Shown one piece after another: positions 26,001-32,800 of a stretch of 64,000 nucleotides of DNA; position 1 is the first letter of the stretch; every line of letters starts with the position of its first letter. The stretch covers positions 7,236,708-7,300,707 of the forward strand of contig OU744725.1 of assembly GCA_916613615.1 (NCBI GenBank), written 5' to 3'. This stretch comes from Steromphala cineraria (lineage: Eukaryota; Mollusca; Gastropoda; Trochida; Trochidae). The notes below the pieces were generated by a model that was given only the letters and a program-made list of their open reading frames with translations, had not been told where the DNA came from and did not search any database. The translations under genes and the position numbers were made by a program.

Positions 26001-28785
26001 TGTTGAAGGGAGACCAAGTAGAATAGGACCTGGTGCATCAGCGACAAAGAACTCTGTGTCCAGCCAGTTACCATCAAATCCACATGGTAATCTAACACTA
26101 CCATACTGGGGAATCTCAGTCCCGTTATATGCACTCAATTTGACATGTTGAGCTCTTGTAGTTCCCACTTTGGGAAAACCCGATGCATCTAGGTGCTCTG
26201 GAAACATTCTTCTGTACACACGAAGTGGTAAGAGATTACCTTGAGCCCCTGTATCTACCTTGACTCTCATGGTGTGATATCCTTGACGGTTATTTACCTT
26301 GACATCCAAATTCACTTTTAATTCATCAACATTGTCCCCTGATATCTCATCAATAAATGTGACAGTTTCAAAATGGAAATGCTCAAAATCTTCTCTCACA
26401 AAGTCAATATCATGTTGCTTTTGAGAATGATGTGCTGGTTGTTTCCTATGATGAGAACAACTTGACGTATCTGCACTTCGACGCGACTGACGGCCGTGAC
26501 TCTTTGACCTAGACTGATGACGATACTTTGACCTATTATGCTTGTGCTGTCACCCGGTCTTCCTCTGCCCTGCTGACACATTTCCTGCCAGTGCCCAAGT
26601 TTGCCACACATCTTACACTTACTGTTCACTGCTGGGCATTTGTTTCTTGATGTAAAGGAATGCTTGGTTCCACAAAACCAACACACACGTTGAATCTCAT
26701 CTGTATGTAAAACCTTGCCATCTAGATTTTTAAACTGTGACATATGGTTACTGCTTGCTTCATGTCGCCTTCCAATATCAACCGCTTCTTGGAGAGTTAA
26801 CTTTTCATCACGTCCTAACAGTGTTTTCTGCACTTCTGGATATGGCACACCAGCTATAAGAACTTCAATTATCCTCTTCTCTGATGCAGCATTGTCTTTG
26901 AATAAACACTTCATGGCTTTGGCCTTACACCTAGTGACAAAGTCATCAATAGTCTCACTATCTTTCTGTTTGTATCGAAGAAATTCAAGTCTATGAATTC
27001 TAAAATTCTCAGAAGGCTCTATTTGTGACGAAAATTTAGCCCATAAATGTTTTGGATCTTTTAATTCTTCATCAGAAAGATTCCAAGTGTTGAACATACG
27101 AAGACCTTCCTTCCCAGACCATAAAATAATGTAGCTATGCTGATTTTTTGGTTCTATGGCTTTAATCTTGAACCAAAGTTCACTTGTTTGTTTAAACTCT
27201 TTAAATGCCTGACCCCTGTCTGGGTGTGACCAGTCCATGCAAGGTGACGGTACTGACTCTGCCATGGTTATTTTATGTGCGCTTCAATTTGACATGTGAT
27301 TCATGATGCGTGTGTAGAAAGTCATTGTTGTCTACTATCTAAATCAATGTTACGAGATAATGTTAATTCGTTCAATGTCACCAAGTTATTTTCCTATATT
27401 GAGAAGTTTCGTTACAAAATATCAACTTCAACAGTCACAGTGACATTCACAGATCCAGTCCACATGGCGCGTAGTCGAAACAGCACGCCGACTGGGAGAG
27501 AGATACAGTCCGAGACACGCTACTCAGTTATAAGGCATGATTATGTCGGTAATGCGTAGGATTGTTCAAACCGCTGCCACCATGTAATATTCTTCATGCA
27601 CAACTGACTCGGCTTCTTCATGATAACTTTTATTCCAAAGTTATTTAGGAATGACAACAAACATGGCGTCGGCCACAACTTCCAAGTTACAACTAAAAAC
27701 GTAACTGTAAAAGATACGGATTATAATTCATAATCTTATAAAACGGAATGTGATCATATTACAATACCCATCTCTCACAATTTTAGATAAAAAAGAAGAT
27801 TATTTCAAATACATTTTTCAACATTTTTTCAAACTGAACATACCGCTCCCCCATGAGGTTGAGAAAGAACGGCTCCCCCTCATTTATTTGATGGCAGTCG
27901 TCAAGTTCCTCCAGACACACAGCGATTGTCTCCCCTGTTGTTGAGTCGTGTGGCACCCCCCATCTCAGGTCGCAGTCTATGATGTGGATCTTCCTCTCCG
28001 ACCCCCATTCACGCAGCTCGGGAAACACCTGAACATAAGTTAAAATAAACTTCATTGTTCAAGCATTTCAGCATAAATAGGTTTAATTCTTATTATTTTA
28101 AATATATCATAAATCATTTGAAAAATCATACTAGAAATCACATACCTTCTTAACAAGGATTTCTCTTTCACTGAAGAAGTCTGAGAATGTTGAAGACACA
28201 AATATCCTGGCAGTTCTCCAGCCCTGGATTCCTGGAGCTCTTGGAGGGGGTGGGCTCCAGTCCTGGTACCGGCTCTCCTCGGCATCGATCTGGCGCCAAC
28301 ATGACAACACAGGGCTGTCTTCACTCAGCGTCTGGAAGGAGAAATGAATGGAGTAATTATCCTAAGTGATGTCTGCATTGGATACAAGGTATAATCCCAG
28401 AATTCAAAGGGCAACATTCCAACATGGGGTTGGCATCACTCTATGTCATGTGAAAAACTGCATTGGTGGAAATTTTCGGAAACATTGATTCACATTACCA
28501 TTCTGAAAAACATATACATGTAGGTAAATATATGGCAGTTACAACTTTGGAGAAAACGGTCGGTTTGGAGAGACTGGCACATAGTGAGAAGTGCATTTGT
28601 GGAATTTTTAGATACATATACAGTTAGAGAGCAAGTAAAAACTTTTGCCAATAGTTTTTAAGGTACAACTACAAGATTAAAGGGAGAAACTAATGATTAT
28701 CTGAATGTCATAATCACTTAATAAGTCCAACCTTTTCTATACTTTCAGGTCCATTTTCCTGCTGTGATATGAACTTCTTATACAT
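10963..28785 (-). CDS. DUF4062-NACHT STAND NTPase (nephrocystin-3/TTC41/TEP1-like), multi-exon
   Basis: Exons on the minus strand, 5' to 3': 28785-28732, 28331-28146, 28028-27844, 22448-22338, 21198-21081, 20772-20677, 19053-18936, 18281-18159, 17356-17336, 16858-16743, 16093-15982, 15584-15472, 15113-14910, 14539-14327, 13972-13778, 13019-12871, 11017-10963. All phases join, giving about 722 residues. The N-terminal part has the DUF4062 signature (RIFVSSTFSDFF, then DLRWGVP and LMGERYGW). The NACHT domain follows: Walker A GWGKTS near residues 360-365, Walker B IIIDAVNE near 444-451, then the helical region. STAND NTPases of this type act as nucleotide-switched scaffolds, and nephrocystin-3 is ciliary, but the exact orthologue cannot be fixed. 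The expected C-terminal TPR or WD repeats are not seen. The first exon, a possible upstream exon and the C-terminus are the least certain parts. A gypsy element occupies the intron between 27844 and 22448. Confidence 0.82.
11383..11522. repeat. Imperfect palindrome (about 60-bp arms)
   Basis: The left arm ('attattacacgaggaagtgt' onward, through 'gtcatatgac') is inverted in the right arm ('gtcatatggcacacttcc' to 'gagtgtaataat'). The centre is 'cccgagcgagagcgaggg'. No transposase is present. It is probably a foldback MITE inside the last NACHT-gene intron. Confidence 0.75.
12627..12884. repeat. Duplicated segment including an exon 3' end and splice donor
   Basis: About 60 bp at 12627-12690 ('ttacttcctatgcttat' through 'ctctgacctgtccttct') recurs, diverged, at 12803-12884. 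The second copy includes the real donor of the NACHT-gene exon 12871-13019. The first therefore carries a decoy donor and the last 10 or so exon bases without the rest of the exon. Confidence 0.6.
15601..15650. repeat. Short tandem duplication in an intron
   Basis: Two copies of a 27-bp unit ('gttgatatttatta' followed by 'tcccaaatg') lie just 5' (on the minus strand) of the acceptor of exon 15472-15584. This is low-complexity intronic DNA with no inferred function. Confidence 0.6.
16327..16728 (+). mobile_element. TTAA-flanked MITE, copy 3, with a palindromic left end
   Basis: From about 16384 the interior matches copies 2 and 4, and the right end 'tgctactgcccct' abuts TTAA at 16729-16732. 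The left end is rearranged. Sequence from 16327 ('acttacaattatca', then 'aaaatataaaattatcaaa') is the inverse of 16384-16436, producing a hairpin of about 50-bp arms around a remnant of the terminal repeat ('gtgctactccccc'). Confidence 0.75.
17336..17356 (-). CDS. 21-nt microexon of the NACHT gene
   Basis: Flanked by 'caattttag' and 'gtaagt' on the minus strand, this microexon joins 18281-18159 (ending phase 1) to 16858-16743 (needing phase 1). It adds the residues SGDKAHLR across its junctions. Without it the two neighbours would still be in frame (21 nt is seven codons), so it may be alternatively skipped. It lies just upstream of the Walker A segment. Confidence 0.7.
18720..18865. repeat. 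Foldback repeat with a 'GACGAAGG...GAAACG' core
   Basis: The left arm ('aaaagacaactatatggatgac' region) is inverted in the right arm ('gtcatccatatatttgtctt' region). The loop contains 'tcagacgaaggggcatgg' and 'aagaaacgtttcgac'. This core resembles the more complete motif at 47584-47614. It is probably a fragment of a Penelope-like or related retroelement terminal repeat. Confidence 0.5.
20518..20663. repeat. Near-perfect palindrome (about 65-bp arms)
   Basis: The left arm contains 'cccctttcatatcaagttta' and 'gtccctcgtgaaataatttt'. The right arm repeats these inverted, around a small 'tcgccaaggctc' centre flanked by 'gtcac/gtgac'. The arm ends differ slightly (ataactcg versus aagctcgttagatat). 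It is a probable foldback MITE just 3' of the exon at 20677-20772. Confidence 0.8.
22267..22297. repeat. GC-rich hairpin ending a dispersed repeat
   Basis: The run 'ccccccgcaac' pairs with 'gttgcggggg' around a 'ttcgtt' loop. Upstream (about 22020-22260) is a decayed repeat with 'cacaccttcatatgat' occurring twice and a 'ggacggaaggacgc' segment. The arrangement looks like the structured 3' end of a dispersed element. A Helitron-type CTRR terminus does not follow. Confidence 0.6.
22770..22950 (-). repeat. 3' LTR of the gypsy element (181 bp)
   Basis: It is the copy nearest the pol end. It begins 'tgtaatattcttcatg' on the plus strand, ends 'tcatattaca', and matches the other LTR at all but one position by eye. 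TG/CA ends and the flanking ATACC support the boundaries. Confidence 0.95.
22951..22963 (-). promoter_or_regulatory. Polypurine tract of the gypsy element
   Basis: On the minus strand the bases immediately 5' of the 3' LTR read AAAAGAAAGGGGA. A purine run abutting the 3' LTR is the expected primer site for plus-strand cDNA synthesis. Confidence 0.8.
23310..26399 (-). CDS. pol: Gypsy Pol polyprotein (protease, RT, RNase H, integrase)
   Basis: The frame is open for about 1,029 codons. Domains in order: aspartic protease with VDTGAQG near residue 49; reverse transcriptase with LPFG and the catalytic ISDDAAVYG, where many gypsy elements have a YxDD or VDD form; RNase H with VDASLKGLGA; integrase with an HHCC zinc module (HVGHQG, CEICQ) and a DDE core (MDLFH, ISDNGRQF, the PQSNGFVE glutamate). 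The frame has no ATG at its head. The first listed codon is a GTG overlapping the gag stop, and the frame stays open upstream inside gag, so expression by -1 frameshifting from gag is likely. No internal stop is present. The domain order and the fused head suggest an autonomous copy. Confidence 0.95.
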   Translation of the reverse strand: MREDFEHFHFETVTFIDEISGDNVDELKVNLDVKVNNRQGYHTMRVKVDTGAQGNLLPLRVYRRMFPEHLDASGFPKVGTTRAQHVKLSAYNGTEIPQYGSVRLPCGFDGNWLDTEFFVADAPGPILLGLPSTLALNLITPNCPTTSVHSVEKSVPIPNKETLQKIYPDRFEGIGQFPGKCHITLKEDAQPVIHPVRKYPIQLRDELKSELDRMESINVITKVTEPTDWVSSLAFSRKESGKLRVCLDPSDLNRSIKRTYHKTPTLEEITHKFSEATVFSKLDARHGYWSITLDDSSSLLTTFNTPFGRYRFLRLPFGLRISQDIFQEKMDMILEQCPGTLGISDDAAVYGKTVEEHDRNLHHLMKVAARYGLIFNIDKCEIRKEKIKFFGNYYDAQGVHPDPEKIQEIQNLPPPANTVELKRFLGMIQYMSSFIPNLADFTEPLRVLTHKGIEWQWTESHQASFDKLKTMICVDGTLKYFNPKKPTVVQVDASLKGLGAVIMQDGYPIAYASKALTDTEKRYANIERELLAVVFGCKRFHIYVFGSHFVVESDHKPLESIQHKNLANTPPRLQRMMLQLQQYDLEIKYKPSKEMTLSDMLSRQNPSPGPTISIDRTIHHVQFSSEKLEMIRKETEKDETFSALKTIIVSGWPEDAKQVRKIVRPFWSCRHELTVEDGLLLKGDRVMIPPPMRREALQQLHVGHQGVVKCQLRAKSCIYWPGINKEIEELLANCEICQENQKSQPHESLLPHDFPQRPWQTVAMDLFHFDGCENLLITDYYSKSFFVRRIHGQCTSRAVIDHCKQLFGEQGIPSKVISDNGRQFDCEEFRRFAEEWCFDHVTSSPRYPQSNGFVERAVQTIKQCLTKAKQSRTDPDLALLSLRTTPIDSAIPSPGEILDGRKLQGNLPVSIGNNHPQKDAIMSRLHVRQQSQKYYHDRTGIKDLPTLDVGQKVLTQDQDSRRWVPGRISAKCDEPRSYMVETPNGKVLRRNRRHLRDMLGTPRKVRFAQDESLCDSDKTNQLVLSDEDT
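26396..27265 (-). CDS. gag: Gypsy Gag polyprotein with zinc knuckle
   Basis: The 289-residue frame starts at an ATG about 320 nt inside the 5' LTR. The N-terminal region is a retrotransposon gag/capsid type (MDWSHPDRG, WFKIKAI). Near residue 220 is a CCHC knuckle (CKMCGKLGHWQEMC), preceded by another Cys/His-rich stretch (CWFCGTKHSF). The stop TGA overlaps the first codon of the pol frame, which lies at -1. The protein should package the genomic RNA. Confidence 0.93.
   Translation of the reverse strand: MAESVPSPCMDWSHPDRGQAFKEFKQTSELWFKIKAIEPKNQHSYIILWSGKEGLRMFNTWNLSDEELKDPKHLWAKFSSQIEPSENFRIHRLEFLRYKQKDSETIDDFVTRCKAKAMKCLFKDNAASEKRIIEVLIAGVPYPEVQKTLLGRDEKLTLQEAVDIGRRHEASSNHMSQFKNLDGKVLHTDEIQRVCWFCGTKHSFTSRNKCPAVNSKCKMCGKLGHWQEMCQQGRGRPGDSTSIIGQSIVISLGQRVTAVSRVEVQIRQVVLIIGNNQHIILKSNMILTL
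27571..27582 (-). promoter_or_regulatory. Putative primer-binding site of the gypsy element
   Basis: Directly after the 5' LTR on the minus strand the sequence is TGGTGGCAGCGG. A TGG start at this exact position is the usual tRNA-primed site in LTR retrotransposons. The cognate tRNA was not identified. Confidence 0.65.
27583..27763 (-). repeat. 5' LTR of the gypsy element (181 bp)
   Basis: It starts 'tgtaatattcttcatg' and ends 'tcatattaca' on the plus strand, followed by the ATACC duplication at 27764-27768. It should contain the element's promoter, read leftward. No clear TATA box was singled out. Confidence 0.95.
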
Positions 28786-29856
28786 TGTTCCACCGGGTCT
28801 TCCTTCACATTTGAAGTGATTTACAAAACATATCCCAGAATCCTCTCTGGGACAATCTCAGCATTCTTCATCCACAGGAAATCAAACTATTCAATATAAT
28901 CATAAATATAATTACCTTGACATTTTTAAAATTATGTAACTTTTAAGATTATTTTATAGTATATATTGAAAACGTTCTAACGTCAGTAACTCAATCTCCT
29001 TGATCATCAACTACCTTAAGCAATCATTGTTACTACTAAATCTTGTATCAAATCATTAATTGTACATCAACCCTTTTTTATTGGAAATAAAATACACCAG
29101 GCCATGTATGTATATATATCACCCTTCTTGGGAAAGATAAAAAGTTGCTTATTCATACAAATATTTTCCCTTACAATATCAATGAAGTCCTATTATTTGC
29201 CTTAGTTGATACATATATAATTTGATCAAATTACATGAAATTAATAATTTTGGGGTATTCTATATTTATCCAATTTAGCACACACATACATTTAGTCATA
29301 TATGTTATTTTGAAAGACAAAGAAGACAGAAGCATCTTTTTATCATATCATATGACAAAAACAATCGAATTGTAGATCTTTCAAGGCATGGAACTGTCCC
29401 TTTACGACTTCATCATTTCTATTTCCGGGTTTAATCTTTGAGTTTAATTTTGCCCAACAAATTTTGTCAATACAAAAAAAAAAATATTAAAACATTGGGG
29501 TCATTTTCACAAAATCTTTATATTTGAATAAATGTGGTTTTTTTTCTTATTGGATGAGGGGAATGGAACTTAAATTTCGTACCTTATTTGATATTCATTT
29601 GTTGTAGAAACCGGCCACATAAAAAAGCTGAATTAGAATCGAAATTTGAATACCTATAGAGAAACAAATTAGATTGAATTCAAATGGAACTGCATTTGTA
29701 GTATATTGTCAAATTTTAATTCTAAATATTTAAGTTAATTACTTTATTCCCCAAAAAATCTCCACAATAACAAAAAGAACTATTTGAATAAGTTTATTTT
29801 CGTTTTATTGACAAATTAGCCTTTTGGATTTCCTGCGAGAATGTACGAGATTCAAT
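28786..29856. promoter_or_regulatory. Head-to-head intergenic region between the NACHT gene and LAS1L
   Basis: The inferred start codons of the minus-strand NACHT gene (28785) and plus-strand LAS1L (29857) are about 1.07 kb apart, so this AT-rich interval probably holds both promoters and 5' UTRs. An extra upstream coding exon of the NACHT gene is possible, because its first exon's frame remains open upstream to about 28860. No clear TATA or CpG-rich core was seen. Confidence 0.5.
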
Positions 29857-32800
29857 ATGTCAGCTTCCATTGGCGAGCGTGTTGTTCCTTGGATCACAAG
29901 GTTGTTTAAGATTTGTTCATCTATGGAACGTAGAGTGGTGTTTCCTTTTAGGCTAAATTCACTATCATTACGTCATACTGTCATTTCTAGCCCTTGTATA
30001 ATTATCGTGTCTTGTTTTCACCCATAACATTCATTCAGAGACGACTAGACCGGAGTCGAGATGCGGTGGATTCGTACCCAAAACGAATTCGTACCCACAA
30101 ATCTCGGTGAATTCGTACCAAAATCAGGCGGAGGATTCGTCCTCACCTTCTAGTGATAAGCAGTAATACCCTTAGAAATTTTGTTGCTTTGGCAAACACT
30201 TTTTTTTTAGTAAATTCAAGTTATGTTGTTAGTGAAACTTAATTCATTGAACCAATAAAGCTGCTTTTCTTCCATCTTGGTTGACATATAATCATCATGT
30301 ATGGAAATCAATCCCCTCTCTATATTTGATGAGATCAGTGGTGATTCGAGTGCAGCTTCAATAAGCTGTTCAAACCCCTCTGATTCCAAAACCAGGTACC
30401 GTACCATGTTGAGCTGAGTAGATAAAGGTACAAAGTAACATAATTAAATGGAATGATGTGTGTCCATACATGAAGATGTCATGGAATCAGGATGTGGAAG
30501 AAGAAAGACTTCAAAGAATATTTGTTTTCCCGCTTGCATGACATCTTGATTAAAAGACAAACAAAAAGTAATAATCATGTTTTATTTTATTTGCTTTTCT
30601 GTTTTTTTCATCTTAATTTTTATCCTTCCAGAAAAGAGTTTGTTGAAGTATACAGGAAGCTGTTCAGCGAGAGCCTGACACTTCAACAGGAAGCACTTGA
30701 TCATATATCTTTGTGGCAGAGCAGGTAAGTGTTGCATCGAACTATGAAGCTGTGGTCTCACTACTGTTCACTTGTTTATCAAACATGGTAGATTATCATT
30801 ATTGTTTGAAAAATCTTCACATATATAAAAGTGTACTGGCAATGTACCAGAAGTGATTTTGAGACCATCTCCACTGGGATTCGAACCAGGGACCTCCGGG
30901 TTCAGAGTCCTACACTCTACCTGTTCTAGCCAAAGCCAGCAGGAATGCTTATAGCTCACCCTGAGTATTTATAATAAACTGATATTTCTAATCTGTGTCT
31001 CCTTGTGTTGTCAATTTAAAAATGTTTAACCTACCTAACTTAGTATATGCCACTCACCTTTCTCACGAGAGACAGAGGTTTACCGCGAAATTCATCGTGC
31101 TTACCGGATGGGCTGCCCCCAGCCCACTGCGCATGAGCGGGAAACCGGAATCCTGGGTAAAATTCGTGTCATACTTTCTTTCTCTCTCTCCGAGATCGCA
31201 TGTATTTTCGTCTTGCTTATCGATTTCTTCTACGGTTGGTTTTTCTGGTCTTTTTCCTTCCTTTCCTTCCGTCATTATCCTTTTGCTGCCCCCATCGCTT
31301 CTAATGTATCGATGTTTTCCATCTAAGTTCGCTTTCGCGATCTTTTTGCACTTGGTGATTTTGCTATGTCCATGGCTTCTCGCCATGTTACGTACCTTGC
31401 ATGTTCTATTTCACTTGGAAATACCTTCTTGGGGGTCGATCTGCTTGTTTTCGCACCCCCTTCCTCCTTTTCCCTCTTGCTTTTCCATCTACGTGGGCTG
31501 GCTTTGTTGACCTGCTTTTCTGCACGTCCGCATTCCTGCTTACGTCACATCTACCTTTGGTCTGGTCCAAAGACTATGGCTATCTGTTTTTGCCATCTAA
31601 AAACTCGTTTTGCATTTATAATCACTTTCTAAGTATTTCTATGCATTACTTCCATCAGCTTATTTCCCCTTGCATATAAAAATAACAATATATCTTAATA
31701 TATTTTATTTTCTATATCTTTTCATCAAAAAATTTCATAAAATTTTTTCAATCACAAATTAATATATATCATTATCACTTATTCCTATATATTAATTTCA
31801 TATTACATATTCCATCAAATGCATTTCATTTTTGCATTTACTCTTTATTAAATAACCTTGTAATAATAATTTTTTCTCCAAAATTATTCCATTACATCTT
31901 ATTTAATTTTCTACGGCAACCCTTTCGGGACATAAATTTTCCCCTTTTGCTTGCCCCTTAAAGGGGCACGCTCTTAAAAATTTCAAAACCTTTTTATTCA
32001 TTGCCGTAATGTTTGCCCATATTTTGGCATGCTCTGTTTCCTATGTTACAGTCTTCATGCCAGGGTCTTTTGGTGTCCTTTGTCGCTTTTTCTAGTCGGC
32101 CAAGGATCCCCACCTCCGGTTCCCCGACTGTCTCCTCTGGGTCTGCCTAGTGGACGACCGTTGTGACGAGTGCTGCAACCTCTCCCTCCCTGACGTCAAG
32201 AGCTTCGTCTCCGCTCGCAGGAAGAGACTCACCCATATCATATTACTATTACATTCTATTATATATATTTTTAATTACTAATTATAAATATATTAATTTT
32301 TCTTTTCTTAACAAAATATATAATATATAATAAATTCTTTTAAAATTTATATTATATTTTATTCTTATCATTGGCAAGCTTTTTCCTTCTTCCATAATTT
32401 ATTTCCCCATAATTTATAAATTTGGGTATTTATTTTATAACCTTTTTATTAAAATAAAAATAAAAAGCTTGCTTTGCCCACACCCTGGCATGCTCTGCTT
32501 TCTTACAGTTCTCTGCTAGTTTTTTGTGTGGCTTGTTCTGTCCTAGTCGGCAAGGACCCCTCCGGATCCAGTTGCCCCTCGGACCCTTCCTGCCAGGTGT
32601 TCCTTCCTGCCTTGTGGGTTTCCTCAGGTTGCTCCTCCAGGGCTACAGCCTGGACCAGCGCCCTGACCAGTGGCAGAACTAGTACCAGCACTCTGAGTTC
32701 TCTGCACTCTGAGCTACGTCTGAGCAGCTCCTTCACTCTGAGTACTCTGTACTCTGAGCTACGTCTGGACCAGGACCTGCATCGGGACTAACGTCAGGAG

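Larger units (their letters stand above)
22770..27763 (-). mobile_element. Ty3/gypsy LTR retrotransposon, near-intact
   Basis: The element is 4,994 bp, on the same strand as the NACHT gene and inside one of its introns. The two 181-bp LTRs (22770-22950 and 27583-27763) both start TG and end CA, and I see one difference between them (gcgTtgg versus gcgCcgg contexts). ATACC flanks both ends (22765-22769 and 27764-27768), the expected 5-bp duplication. A primer-binding-like TGGTGGCAGCGG follows the 5' LTR, and a purine-rich tract precedes the 3' LTR. Gag and pol frames are open. Near-identical LTRs imply a recent insertion. Confidence 0.97.

Noticed and set aside
30216..30416. Minus-strand frame [14 protein letters not shown] with a good acceptor, as a terminal exon
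   Set aside because: It lies inside LAS1L intron 1 on the opposite strand, has no partner exon or recognisable domain, and could be chance.
30840..30920. Functional tRNA gene
   Set aside because: The A/B boxes are present but no acceptor stem or clean cloverleaf can be drawn; a SINE head fits better.
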